Shown: piece after piece, positions 16,392 to 25,001 of the stretch
Numbering within the stretch: position 1 is the stretch's first letter
Layout of the letters: every line of letters starts with the position of its first letter
NCBI RefSeq assembly: GCF_050943825.1
Contig: NZ_JBMNPX010000006.1
Location: 62,001 to 126,000 of the forward strand
Length of the DNA: 64,000 nt
Reading direction: 5' to 3'
Origin: Pseudoflavonifractor sp050943825
GTDB lineage: Bacteria; Bacillota; Clostridia; Oscillospirales; Oscillospiraceae
Made by a program: the position numbers and the translations under genes
Notes under the pieces: generated by a model
Seen by the model: only the letters and a program-made list of their open reading frames with translations
Database searches by the model: none
Told to the model about the DNA's origin: nothing

Positions 16392-17099
16392 ATGAACGAA
16401 GCAAAACTCGGCATCCTCGGCGGCATGGGCCCCCAGGCCACCCAGGATTTCTACCAGCGCATCCTGGACCGGACCGACGCGGCCTGCGACCAGGAGCACC
16501 TGCCCACCGTCATCCTCAGCGACACCCGCATGCCCGACCGCACCTCCGCCATCCTGGGCGGGGACGCGGAGGGCTGCTACCGCCGCCTCCTCCAGGACGC
16601 CAAGACCCTGGAGCAGGTGGGCTGCACCGCCATCGCCATCCCCTGCAACACCTCCCACTTTTTCGCCGACCGGCTCCAGGGTGAGCTGTCCATCCCCATC
16701 ATCCACATGGTGCGGGAGACGGTGAAGGTGCTCTCCGCCGACCCGGGCGTCCACAAGGTGGGCATCCTGGCCACCGACGGCACCGTCCGCACCGGCGTGT
16801 ACCAGCGGGAGTGCGAGGCCCAGGGGCTCGCCGCCTTCTCCCCCCCTCCCGAGGTCCAGAAGGTGGTCATGAGCATCATCTACGACGAGATTAAAAAGGG
16901 CGAGAAGGGCAGCCGGGAGAAGTTCGCCGTCATGGACAAGTGCCTCCGTGAGGCCGGGTGTGACGCGGCCATCCTGGGCTGCACCGAGCTGTCGGTCTAC
17001 CGCACCTACCACCCCCTGCCCGAGTTCTACGTGGACGCCATGGACATTCTGGCTGAGCGGTGCATTACCTACTGCGGCTACAAGCTGCGCATGGTGTGA
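16392..17099 (+). CDS. aspartate/glutamate racemase family protein
   Basis: 235 residues. The two catalytic cysteines are in IAIPCNTSHFF and AILGCTELSVY. N-terminal LGILGGMGPQATQDFYQRI and GILATDGTVRTGVYQ are standard for the aspartate racemase branch (not MurI). It would supply D-Asp to the preceding ATP-grasp ligase. The same ligase-racemase pairing is known in Enterococcus faecium. D-Glu as product cannot be excluded. Confidence 0.88.
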   Translation: MNEAKLGILGGMGPQATQDFYQRILDRTDAACDQEHLPTVILSDTRMPDRTSAILGGDAEGCYRRLLQDAKTLEQVGCTAIAIPCNTSHFFADRLQGELSIPIIHMVRETVKVLSADPGVHKVGILATDGTVRTGVYQRECEAQGLAAFSPPPEVQKVVMSIIYDEIKKGEKGSREKFAVMDKCLREAGCDAAILGCTELSVYRTYHPLPEFYVDAMDILAERCITYCGYKLRMV

Positions 17100-17126
17100 C
17101 AGACCGTCCCTGATACATCTTTTACC

Positions 17127-17149
17127 GCCCCGCTGGCACCCAGCGGGGC
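17127..17149 (+). terminator. short GC-rich hairpin before murE
   Basis: GCCCCGCTGG (17127-17136) pairs with CCAGCGGGGC (17140-17149) across a 3-nt loop, followed by TATTTCC. The T-run is poor, so it may attenuate rather than end transcription into the murE-like gene 25 nt further on. Confidence 0.5.
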
Positions 17150-17174
17150 TATTTCCTCTCTGGAGGTGTTTTCC

Positions 17175-18689
17175 TTGTCCCGTCCCCACTTTCCTCTGGG
17201 CGACTACTACCAGCTGCTGCTGAAAAACGGCCTGCTCTCTGACGCCGCCCCCCTCCACGCCGACCTGACCCGGGAGGTGCGGCTGGTGTCCTGTGACTCC
17301 CAGACCGTGGTGCCCGGCACACTGTTCATCTGCAAGGGCGCAGCCTTCAAGCCCCAGTACCTGCTGGACGCGGCGGGAAAGGGCGCTTTTGTGTACGTCA
17401 GCGAGCGCCGCTGGCCGGAGTGTGCCCTGCCCTGCATCCTGGTGTCCGACATCCGCCGCTCCATGGCCCTGCTGGCCGACCGGGCCTGGGACCATCCCTC
17501 CGGGCGGCTCCACATCACCGGCATCACCGGCACCAAGGGCAAGACCACCACGGCCTATTTCCTAAAATCCATCCTGGACGAGTGGCGGCGGAGCCAGGGT
17601 AAACTTGAGAGCGCCATCCTCTCCACCATCATCACCGACGACGGCGTGGAGCGCCGTCCGGCCAAGCTGACCACTCCGGAGCCTCTGGATTTGCAGCGGC
17701 ACCTGTGGAATGCGGCGGAGTGCGGCGCGGAGTACCTGACCATGGAGGTGTCCAGCCAGGCCCTCAAGTACCACCGCACCGGGGGTGTGGAATTTTCCGT
17801 GGGCGTTTTTTTGAACATCGGGGAAGATCACATCAGCCCGGTGGAACACCCGAATTTTGAGGATTATTTCGCCTCCAAGCTGATGATTTTCCGCCAAAGC
17901 GCCGCCGCCTGCGTGAATCTGGACAGCGATTTTGCCGAACGAATCCTGACCGCCGCAGAGAGTTGCAGCAAAATATACACATTTTCCACCAAGTTTTCCA
18001 CAGCCGATATCTACGCCAGTGAGATCCGCCGGGACGGGGACGCCACCCGCTTCCTGGTGCGCTCGCCCCGGTACACCCGGGAGCTGTCCATGGGCCTGCC
18101 CGGCTCCTTCAACGTGGAGAACGCCCTTGCCGCCGTGGCGGCGGCTGAGGCCCTGGGTGTGCCCGAGTCCGCCGTAGCCGCCGGTCTGGCGGAGGCCGCC
18201 GTGCCCGGCCGTATGGAGACTTTCAACACCCCGGACGGCAAGCTGACCGTCATTGTGGACTACGCCCACAACGGCATGAGCCTGGAGGCGCTGCTGTCCT
18301 CCGTCCGGCGGGAGTTCCCCGGACGGCAGCTGACCGTCCTCTTCGGCTGCACCGGCGGCAAGGGACTGGACCGCCGGGAGGGCATGGGTCAGGCGGCAGG
18401 CCGCTGGGCCGACCGGATCATCCTCACCGAGGACGACCCCGGTCCCGAGGAGGTGCCCGACATCTGCGCTGACATCGGCGGGTACATTGCCCCCTTCGGC
18501 AAGACCTGGACCGTCATCCCCGACCGGGAGGAGGCGGTGGAGCGGGCCATTCTGGAGGCCGACACCCCCGCCGTGGTGGTACTGGCCGGCAAGGGTGCCG
18601 AGCAGCAGCAGAAGCGGAAGAACGGCCCCGAGCCCTGTGTGCCCGACTCCCTGCTGGCCCGCCGGGCCCTCAAGCACTATGACCCCTGA
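17175..18689 (+). CDS. murE: MurE-like UDP-MurNAc-tripeptide ligase
   Basis: 504 residues from a TTG placed 8 nt after GGAGG. The three Mur ligase domains are present, with P-loop GITGTKGKTTTAYF, the TTPEPLDLQ substrate loop, MEVSSQALKYHR, and C-terminal VIVDYAHNGMSLE and FGCTGGKGLDRR. The loop that selects the third amino acid reads LTEDDPGPEEV instead of the DNPR motif of meso-diaminopimelate-adding enzymes, so L-lysine or another residue is more likely. Linked to the D-Asp ligase and racemase, it suggests a modified stem peptide or cross-bridge. Whether it is the cell's only MurE cannot be told here. Confidence 0.88.
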   Translation: MSRPHFPLGDYYQLLLKNGLLSDAAPLHADLTREVRLVSCDSQTVVPGTLFICKGAAFKPQYLLDAAGKGAFVYVSERRWPECALPCILVSDIRRSMALLADRAWDHPSGRLHITGITGTKGKTTTAYFLKSILDEWRRSQGKLESAILSTIITDDGVERRPAKLTTPEPLDLQRHLWNAAECGAEYLTMEVSSQALKYHRTGGVEFSVGVFLNIGEDHISPVEHPNFEDYFASKLMIFRQSAAACVNLDSDFAERILTAAESCSKIYTFSTKFSTADIYASEIRRDGDATRFLVRSPRYTRELSMGLPGSFNVENALAAVAAAEALGVPESAVAAGLAEAAVPGRMETFNTPDGKLTVIVDYAHNGMSLEALLSSVRREFPGRQLTVLFGCTGGKGLDRREGMGQAAGRWADRIILTEDDPGPEEVPDICADIGGYIAPFGKTWTVIPDREEAVERAILEADTPAVVVLAGKGAEQQQKRKNGPEPCVPDSLLARRALKHYDP

Positions 18690-19515
18690 GCTGGACAGGG
18701 CCTTTGCCGCCTGCGGTGCGGCGACCTGGGGCGGGCTCGCCTGGGCGGACGCTCTTCCACACTTTTCCCCTCAGGATGTGGAAAAAACGCTGGTCCTCTG
18801 TCCCACACCCAGAGCGGTGCTGGTGGCCGCCTTCCCCTACTACGCCGGGGACGCCCCCGGCAACCTGTCTCTCTACGCCCGGGGACGGGATTACCACCTG
18901 GTTTTGACCGAAAAATTGAATACGGTATGCGATGTTCTGCGCGAGAAATACCCTTCGTATTCATTTCTGCCCGGTGCGGACAACTCTCCCCTGCCGGAGC
19001 GGCAGCTGGCCTGGGCCTGCGGCATGGGATTGCGGGGGCAAAACGGTCTGCTCATCCTGCCCCCCTGGGGGTCCTATGTGTTCCTGGGCACCATCCTCAC
19101 CGACTGCCCGCTGGAGTTTTCCACATCCGAGCCTTCCAATGTGTGTATCTCCTGCGGAAAATGTGCCGCCGCCTGTCCGGGCGGCGCGCTGGACGGAGAG
19201 GCTTTCCACCTCTCCCGCTGCCTGTCGGACATCTCCCAGAGGAAGGGGGCGCTGTCCCCGGAGGAAACTTCCCTGCTGTCCGCCCAGGAGTGTCTGTGGG
19301 GCTGCGACCTGTGCCAGCGGGTGTGCCCCTACAACGCCCATCCGGCCATCACTCCCATCTCCGATTTCCGGGAGGATTTGATTCCCTCCCTCACACCTGA
19401 CGACCTGGAGGGTCTGACCAACCGTACCTTTCGGGAGAAGTACGGCGACCGGGCCTTTGCCTGGCGTGGTCCCGCCGTACTGCGGCGGAACCTGGCCCTG
19501 AAAGAGCCGAAATAA
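18679..19515 (+). CDS. QueG-like double [4Fe-4S] protein (epoxyqueuosine reductase family)
   Basis: 278 residues, starting inside the murE stop region (11-bp overlap). The C-terminal half holds two 4Fe-4S motifs, CISCGKCAAACPGGAL and CLWGCDLCQRVCPYN, plus the SDISQRKG stretch typical of QueG. The N-terminal DUF1730-like part is short (about 120 residues), making the protein about 100 residues shorter than E. coli QueG. QueG reduces epoxyqueuosine in tRNA anticodons with a cobalamin cofactor. The truncated N-terminus leaves function likely but not certain. Confidence 0.8.
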   Translation: MTPELDRAFAACGAATWGGLAWADALPHFSPQDVEKTLVLCPTPRAVLVAAFPYYAGDAPGNLSLYARGRDYHLVLTEKLNTVCDVLREKYPSYSFLPGADNSPLPERQLAWACGMGLRGQNGLLILPPWGSYVFLGTILTDCPLEFSTSEPSNVCISCGKCAAACPGGALDGEAFHLSRCLSDISQRKGALSPEETSLLSAQECLWGCDLCQRVCPYNAHPAITPISDFREDLIPSLTPDDLEGLTNRTFREKYGDRAFAWRGPAVLRRNLALKEPK

Positions 19516-19518
19516 CAG

Positions 19519-19557
19519 CAGCGGAACGCCTGAAGATTGGGCGCTCCGCTGTTTTTT
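19519..19557 (+). terminator. terminator of the recJ-murE-queG operon
   Basis: CAGCGGA pairs with TCCGCTG, the inner stem continues with one mismatch, and TTTTTT follows, directly after the stop codon. Confidence 0.9.
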
Positions 19558-19659
19558 ACGCTGTTGTTGTATCAGCATCCCCTTTTCCGGCTATACTGAA
19601 CTGTAACAAGGCGGCGGGCCGTGCCTGCCGCCCAGCCTGAAGAAAGCGGTGGAATTGAT

Positions 19660-20088
19660 ATGCAGGTACGTGACCTGATGAGCAGCAGCGTGGTGTCCAT
19701 TGCCCCGGGAGAGTCGGCGGCCCTGGCGGCCCGGCTTCTGGCCCGGCACAACATCGGCTCCCTGCCGGTGTGCGGCGCCGACGGACGGCTCCGGGGTATT
19801 GTCACCGACCGGGACATTGTGCTCCGGTGCGTGGCGGCGGAGGAAAATCCGGCCGACACCCCGGTGCGGGAGATTATGTCCCGCAACTGCGCGGTGGTCT
19901 CCCCGGAGGACGACGCCCGGGAGGCCTCCCGGATGATGGCGGCCGCCCAGGTGCGGCGGCTGCCCGTCACCGACGGGGACAAGGTGGTGGGCATGGTCTC
20001 TCTGGGAGATTTGGCCCTGAGCCAGGCCTACGACATGGAGGCCAGCAAAGCCCTGGCCGACATCTCGGACAACATCAAGCGGCTGTAA
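19660..20088 (+). CDS. two-CBS-domain protein
   Basis: 142 residues made only of two CBS modules (residues 1-60: VRDLMSSSVVSIAPGES, GRLRGIVTDRDIVLR; 66-125: VREIMSRNCAVVSPEDD, DKVVGMVSLGDLAL). Stand-alone CBS pairs bind adenine nucleotides and act as energy or stress sensors. ATG 19660 is preferred over an in-frame start at 19621, which lacks a ribosome site. It is monocistronic between two terminators. Confidence 0.88.
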   Translation: MQVRDLMSSSVVSIAPGESAALAARLLARHNIGSLPVCGADGRLRGIVTDRDIVLRCVAAEENPADTPVREIMSRNCAVVSPEDDAREASRMMAAAQVRRLPVTDGDKVVGMVSLGDLALSQAYDMEASKALADISDNIKRL

Positions 20089-20089
20089 A

Positions 20090-20125
20090 AAAGCGCGTGG
20101 ACGGGTACTGTCCACGCACTTTTTC
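20090..20125. terminator. bidirectional terminator between convergent genes
   Basis: GCGTGGAC (20095-20102) and GTCCACGC (20110-20117), with an A-run on the left and TTTTT on the right. It serves the CBS gene (+) and the XRE gene (-). Confidence 0.9.
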
Positions 20126-20128
20126 TAT

Positions 20129-21016
20129 TTACTCTTTCCAAAGCTCCTCTGCGTTCCAGCTGTACGCTGTAATGTCGGAGAACCTGACCAGAGCCTGGGT
20201 GTACTGCTTTCCGTTGAGGGGAAGCACCGCCGAGAGGGTAAAACCGTTGGCTGCCTCTGCCTCACTGCAAATAATGGACAGGGTATAGGCCGATCCATTC
20301 TCAACCTGGGTAGCCGGGAGCGTTCTTGCCGTCCCATCCGCGCCGGTTAATTGGAAGTTGATTTTTCCTCCGCTGGTGCTCTGGGTGGGAAGCAGCGTCA
20401 CCTTCAGATTCATTGAGCCGTACTTGGTGGCCTCCATTGTATAGTGGAAATCTGCCACCAGCCCGTCAGCTGTGCTCACACCCAGCTCCTGCTCATTCTC
20501 AGCACGTTCCAGCTGGTCAATGCGCTCCACCTGGCTGCTCATCTGACTGTCAAGAGAGTTCACCTGCGACTCCAAACTCCAGCTTGTGGACTGAAGCCCG
20601 CCCAGAAGGCCCTCCTGCTCTTCCAGCCTCTCATTCATCCGGAACAGCGCCACGCCCTGGATACATACCGCCGCTGCCAGCACCACACACAGTGCCTTCC
20701 ACCACCGGCCATTCCGCCGGGGCGGCTCATCTTTTTCCTCAGGAGATTTCGGCTCTTCCTCCGGTGGCTGAGCCGGTGGGTCCTGTTCCTCTGAATCCTC
20801 CGGCTCCTCCCGGGATGTCCCCTCCACCTGAAGCAGGTCGTGGAGATTCACCTCAAAGAGACGGGAGAGGGCGATGAGCTTGTCCACCTCGGGCACCGCG
20901 CCGTCGGCCTCCCACTTGCTGATGGCCTGACGGGATACTCCTAACTTCTCTCCCAGGCCCTCCTGAGAGAGCCCTGCATCGTGACGCAGTGCCTGAATTT
21001 TTTGTCCCAGCGTCAT
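20129..21016 (-). CDS. membrane-anchored XRE-family regulator with extracytoplasmic domain
   Basis: 295 residues. An XRE helix-turn-helix (LGQKIQALRHDAGLSQEGLG, VSRQAISKWEADGAVPEVDK) is followed by an acidic/proline linker, one membrane helix (ALCVVLAAAVCIQGVALF), a coiled coil (LEEQEGLLGGLQSTSWSLES) and a beta-rich outer domain. It would bind DNA from the membrane and read an outside signal. ATG 21016 is chosen over GTG 21025 because GGAAG lies 8-9 nt before the former. No obvious target in the window; the MFS gene upstream on the same strand may share a transcript. Confidence 0.85.
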   Translation of the reverse strand: MTLGQKIQALRHDAGLSQEGLGEKLGVSRQAISKWEADGAVPEVDKLIALSRLFEVNLHDLLQVEGTSREEPEDSEEQDPPAQPPEEEPKSPEEKDEPPRRNGRWWKALCVVLAAAVCIQGVALFRMNERLEEQEGLLGGLQSTSWSLESQVNSLDSQMSSQVERIDQLERAENEQELGVSTADGLVADFHYTMEATKYGSMNLKVTLLPTQSTSGGKINFQLTGADGTARTLPATQVENGSAYTLSIICSEAEAANGFTLSAVLPLNGKQYTQALVRFSDITAYSWNAEELWKE

Positions 21017-21081
21017 GGCAGTCACTTCCTTTCATGGCCACATTCTAGCATCCAGGCCTGTTTTCCGCAATCAAGCCGCCC

Positions 21082-22275
21082 TTACCCTCTGTCAACCGCT
21101 GGTTGCGATCCCCTCAGTCCCAGCAGAAACAGGGCCAGACCGGCCCCACAGCAGCCCGCCGCCAGCAGCAGAGCCAGGGAGACGCTGCGGTCAGCGCAGG
21201 CGCCGAAGGCGGGATAGAGCAGCGCCGCCCCCAGATCTATGACCATGGCGTTGCAGGAGAGCTGAAGGGCCCGGCCGCTCCCCTCCACCCGCTCGTTCTG
21301 GAGGGAGAGAGACAGGGGCGCCGCCATGGCCCGGCAGGCCGCCGTGGTCACCACCCCGGCCAGTGCCGCCACGGGACCGCTCCACAGCGCCATCAGCAAA
21401 CAGGCCGCCCCCGGCAGGAGGAACAGCGCTGTCCCCGCCCGCCCCACACCCAGGCGGCCGGTGAGCCGGTGGGACACTCCGCCCAGCAGCCCGACGGCAG
21501 TGACCAGGGCGAAGGCCGGGCCAAAGAGGGCCTGCGGAATCCCCGCCCGGAGATACTGGAGCTGGCTGAGGAAGATGGTCACCTCATTCCCCGCCTCCTC
21601 CAGCAGGCAGAAGGCCAGCAGCAGGGGCAGAATCTGAACGGTACGGCGGAAAGCGGCGGAAAGACTGCCCCGCTCCCTTTTCTCTCTCTCCGCTTCCTCA
21701 GGCGGCTCGGCCAGGAACAGGGCGCAGAGCGCTGCTCCGGCGTAGGTAAACACGGTGAGCAGGGCCGCCAAGCGGTACCGCCCGCCCAGCAGGGGCCACA
21801 GCAGTCCGGCGGCCAGGAGCCCCGCCGTCTGGCAGGCGCTCCAGTGGGAGAACACTTTCCGGTGGTCCCCATCCCGGCCGCAGCTGGCATAGAGCAGGGC
21901 ACTGTCACAGCCAGACAGGCCGGACACCGACACCGCCAGCAGCAGACGCTCCGCCAAAAAGCCTCCAAAGGTCTCCGCCCGCCAGAACACCACCTTGCTG
22001 ACGGCGTATACAGCGGTGCAGAGCACCACCGTCCGCCGGTGACCCAGCCGGTCAGCCGCAGCCCCCCATGGGACCTCCAGCCCCAGAGCCAGCGCCAGGG
22101 ACAGGCTTTCAATCACCCCCATCTGGAGGAGGGTGATACCCGCCGCCTGACGGTAGAGGGTGGCCACCGGGGAGTAAAACACCATACCCTGGAGGAGGGC
22201 CATGGTGTAGAGCAGCGGGATATTCCTGCCCGCTGCGCCCTGAGGCCAGCCCTCTCTCCGTCTGAAAATGCGCAT
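21082..22275 (-). CDS. major facilitator superfamily transporter
   Basis: 397 residues with about 12 membrane helices. The loop between helices 2 and 3 carries GAAADRLGHRRTVVL, close to the MFS signature GxxxDRxGRR. A charged central loop (EEAEREKRERGS) divides two six-helix halves. ATG 22275 follows AAGGGG by 8 nt; the frame stays open upstream without a better site. Substrate unknown, probably drug or metabolite efflux. Confidence 0.85.
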   Translation of the reverse strand: MRIFRRREGWPQGAAGRNIPLLYTMALLQGMVFYSPVATLYRQAAGITLLQMGVIESLSLALALGLEVPWGAAADRLGHRRTVVLCTAVYAVSKVVFWRAETFGGFLAERLLLAVSVSGLSGCDSALLYASCGRDGDHRKVFSHWSACQTAGLLAAGLLWPLLGGRYRLAALLTVFTYAGAALCALFLAEPPEEAEREKRERGSLSAAFRRTVQILPLLLAFCLLEEAGNEVTIFLSQLQYLRAGIPQALFGPAFALVTAVGLLGGVSHRLTGRLGVGRAGTALFLLPGAACLLMALWSGPVAALAGVVTTAACRAMAAPLSLSLQNERVEGSGRALQLSCNAMVIDLGAALLYPAFGACADRSVSLALLLAAGCCGAGLALFLLGLRGSQPAVDRG

Positions 22276-22456
22276 AAAAAGACACCCCTTCATTTTGTGT
22301 ACAGCAAAGCTCCCCCCATTCCCATCTGCGGAACAGGAGGTCAAAATGAAGAGGTGTTTAGTTGGGCGTCAGACAGGCTGTCATTTCATTCTCCTTCAGG
22401 CCAGGAGCCCCGCGCCCAGCGGGCGCGGGGGTACGTTCTCTCTCCTCCGTCCGGCC
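22276..22456. other. intergenic stretch between the MFS and GH13 genes
   Basis: About 180 bp. The only notable element is a GC-rich hairpin near 22411-22433 (CCCCGCGCC with GGCGCGGGG) lying after the GH13 stop. It lacks a T-run, so it is a doubtful terminator for that gene. Confidence 0.5.
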
Positions 22457-24313
22457 TTACCGCTCCGGCGTGGCCAGAAGCCGTCCGGTAAGGGGGGGCA
22501 GCTCCAGCGTGAGGAGGCCTTCCTCCGCCTCCAGGTTCTGGCTACCCAGCAGATCCACGGCAGTCCCCTCCCAGGGGATGGTGACGGTCTCGGCCTCATG
22601 TCCGGCGTTGACGGCGCAGAGCACCGTCTCCCCGTCCAGACTGCGGGTAAAGGCCAGCACGCGGCCCTCCGCCTTCTCGTACCGGATATCCCCCCGGCGC
22701 AGGGTCTGCCTGCTCTTCCGGGCGGCGCCCAGGGCGGTGAACAGGCTCACCAGCTCCCGGTCCTCGTGGCCCCAGGGGAAGGTGCGGCGGTTAAAGGGGT
22801 CCTCAAAGCCCTCCATACCCGCCTCATCTCCGTAGTACACGGTGGGGGCTCCGGGGAAGGCGAAGAGCACCATGGCCCCCAGAGTCAGCCGGGCCTTGCC
22901 GTGGGCACGGTCGTGGTCGTTGAGGCGGGCGTGTGCCCGCCAGTCCCGGCTCTGGCCCCGCTGCTCGCTCTTCTCCCCCAGCAGGGTGAGGATGCGCATG
23001 GTGTCGTGGGTGCCCAGGGTGTTCATGGCCAGGTGCCAGGCAAAGGGCGGGTAGTTCTCCCGCAGGGTCTCCATGGAATTCTTGAAGTGCTCCGCGCTGC
23101 CGCCCAGCAGGTAGTCCACCAGAGCGGTGCGGAAGGGGTAATTCATCAGTCCGTCGCAGTGGCCGCCCAGGATGTGCTTGCGGCGGACGCTGTAGGCAAT
23201 CTTGTTGGACCCGTCCTCCCACACCTCGCCGATGATCACCGCGTCGGGCTTCTCCGCCCGGGCGGCGTCGTGGATGGCGGCCACCACCCGGTCGGGCAGC
23301 TCATCGGCCACGTCCAGCCGCCAGCCGTCCGCCCCGGCCCGCAGCCAGGAGCGGATGACACCGTTCTTGCCGGTGATGTACTCCAGCCAGGTGGGGCTGT
23401 TCTTGTTGGTGGTGGGCAGGGAGTAGATACCCCACCAGGAGGTGTACTGGTTGGGCCAGTGCTGGAAGCAGAACCAGTCGTAGTAGGGGGACTGGGGGCC
23501 CTGACAGGCGCCGGGGTTGGGATAGGACCCGTCGCCGTTAAAGTACTTGCTGACAAAGGCGGTGTGGTTGAACACGCCGTCCAGCATGACCCGCATGCCC
23601 ATGGCGTGGGCCTCGTCGCACAGGGCGGAGAACTCCTCCCTGGTGCCCAGCATGGGGTCCACCTTCTCGTAGTCGCCCACGCCGTAGCGGTGGTTCTCCG
23701 GCCCCTCGAAGATGGGACAGAGGTAGATGGTCTCCACCCCCAGGTCCCGCAGGTAGGACAGCTTGGTGCGGATACCCGCCAGGCTCCCGCCGAAGAAGTC
23801 CCGGTTGCGGATTTCTCCCTTGTGGTCGGGGCGGTACTCCGGCTCCTCCTCCCAACCCTGGTGGACCCAGCGGCCGCCCACCATGCCGTCGGGATTGGGC
23901 ACGGTCAGGCGGCAGAACCGGTCTGGGAAGATCTGATAGGTCATGCCGTCGCCGAACCAGAGGGGCACCTTGTCGTTTTCGTCGTACACAGTGAGCTGAT
24001 ATTCCTGAGATTCTCTGCCCGACTTGCCGTCCAGCCGCTCCAGGCGGAAGGAGTACCAGATGAGGCCCATGTAGCCGTCGGTGTTGATGGAGCCGGTGAA
24101 CATGTCCCGCTCACCGTCCAGGCCGGTCCACACCATGGGCACTTCAATGCGCTTGTTGTCCCAGGACTCCAGCCGGGCGGTGAGTATGCCCCGGGAATAG
24201 CCCTCAGAGCGGAGGGGGCGGAGGGTGAAGGTGACCTCCGTGCCGCCGGGGACGGCGCCGTAGGGGGTTTTGAATCTCAGGTCCTTTGAGTCATAAGTCT
24301 GTGCGTCTATCAA
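22457..24313 (-). CDS. GH13 alpha-amylase/neopullulanase-type glycosidase
   Basis: 618 residues without signal peptide, so intracellular. The N-terminal beta-sandwich (1-130) resembles the CBM34-type domain of cyclomaltodextrinases. The barrel shows all GH13 regions: MLDGVFNHTA (I), ADGWRLDVADE with nucleophile Asp (II), VIIGEVWED with acid/base Glu (III) and NTLGTHDT (IV). It would hydrolyse alpha-1,4/1,6 glucans or imported maltodextrins. The start is a TTG (24313), about 10 nt after AGGAT; no good ATG exists nearby. Confidence 0.9.
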   Translation of the reverse strand: MIDAQTYDSKDLRFKTPYGAVPGGTEVTFTLRPLRSEGYSRGILTARLESWDNKRIEVPMVWTGLDGERDMFTGSINTDGYMGLIWYSFRLERLDGKSGRESQEYQLTVYDENDKVPLWFGDGMTYQIFPDRFCRLTVPNPDGMVGGRWVHQGWEEEPEYRPDHKGEIRNRDFFGGSLAGIRTKLSYLRDLGVETIYLCPIFEGPENHRYGVGDYEKVDPMLGTREEFSALCDEAHAMGMRVMLDGVFNHTAFVSKYFNGDGSYPNPGACQGPQSPYYDWFCFQHWPNQYTSWWGIYSLPTTNKNSPTWLEYITGKNGVIRSWLRAGADGWRLDVADELPDRVVAAIHDAARAEKPDAVIIGEVWEDGSNKIAYSVRRKHILGGHCDGLMNYPFRTALVDYLLGGSAEHFKNSMETLRENYPPFAWHLAMNTLGTHDTMRILTLLGEKSEQRGQSRDWRAHARLNDHDRAHGKARLTLGAMVLFAFPGAPTVYYGDEAGMEGFEDPFNRRTFPWGHEDRELVSLFTALGAARKSRQTLRRGDIRYEKAEGRVLAFTRSLDGETVLCAVNAGHEAETVTIPWEGTAVDLLGSQNLEAEEGLLTLELPPLTGRLLATPER

Positions 24314-24350
24314 TGGAAATCATCCTAACTGGATACAGAATTGTCGCGTC

Positions 24351-24941
24351 TTACAGCCCCAGCTCCTGGTTGATGAGGACCACCTCGGCGTAGGGGATGC
24401 CGTTGGGCTTTTTCCACAGCACGGTGAGGGCCCGGCAGATGCGCTCGGGGCTGGAGCAGTTGTAGCAGCGGTCGCCCTTCTCGGCGCAGGGGGTCTTGCG
24501 CTTCAGGCGCTGGGCGTTCTTGGGGGCGGCGATGTTCCGGGCACGCCAGAGGGCCTGGTCATAGTCGGGGGCGATCTTGTTCACGCCCACCAGCAGATAG
24601 AGCTCCTCATGGCCGTAAATGGTGCCCACCACCCGGTTGCCGGTGCCGTCGATGTTGATGATCTCGCCGGTCTCTGCCAGACCGTTGACCGAGCTGATAT
24701 ACACCTGGGCTTTGGCCGCGTCCTCCCGGGTGCCGCCCAGCCAGTGCCAGTGGACCGCATTGTGGGAGGGCAGGAGCTTGTCGAGGCCCATCTGCTGGGC
24801 GGTCAGCGTGCCGCCCACGCCAATGCTCTTCCCATCCAGCTTGCCGTCCAGATAGCGGGCAGCCTCTTCCGCCGTCTCAAAATAACTGGTGGCAAAGCCG
24901 TTCTCTTCCAGATTCCTGCGCAGTTTTTGGATGTCTGCCAT
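24351..24941 (-). CDS. LUD-domain protein (LutC/YkgG-like)
   Basis: 196 residues. The LUD-type start (LRRNLEENGFATSYFETAEE) is followed by the glycine signature SIGVGGTLTAQQMGL and GHEELYLLVGVNKIAP. A C-terminal Cys cluster (CAEKGDRCYNC, ERICRAL) may bind a metal, which is unusual for plain LutC. LUD proteins take part in lactate oxidation complexes, but no lutA or lutB lies nearby, so the substrate is unclear. Confidence 0.82.
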   Translation of the reverse strand: MADIQKLRRNLEENGFATSYFETAEEAARYLDGKLDGKSIGVGGTLTAQQMGLDKLLPSHNAVHWHWLGGTREDAAKAQVYISSVNGLAETGEIINIDGTGNRVVGTIYGHEELYLLVGVNKIAPDYDQALWRARNIAAPKNAQRLKRKTPCAEKGDRCYNCSSPERICRALTVLWKKPNGIPYAEVVLINQELGL

Positions 24942-25001
24942 ATGTACCGCTCCTCTCTATTTTATGCGTCCGGGCAGTGGCCCGGAACGCGCTTTCCCCT
25001 C

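Noticed and set aside
22268..24289. A 673-codon plus-strand frame over the GH13 gene
   Set aside because: Antisense of an enzyme with all four GH13 regions; no supporting start signal.
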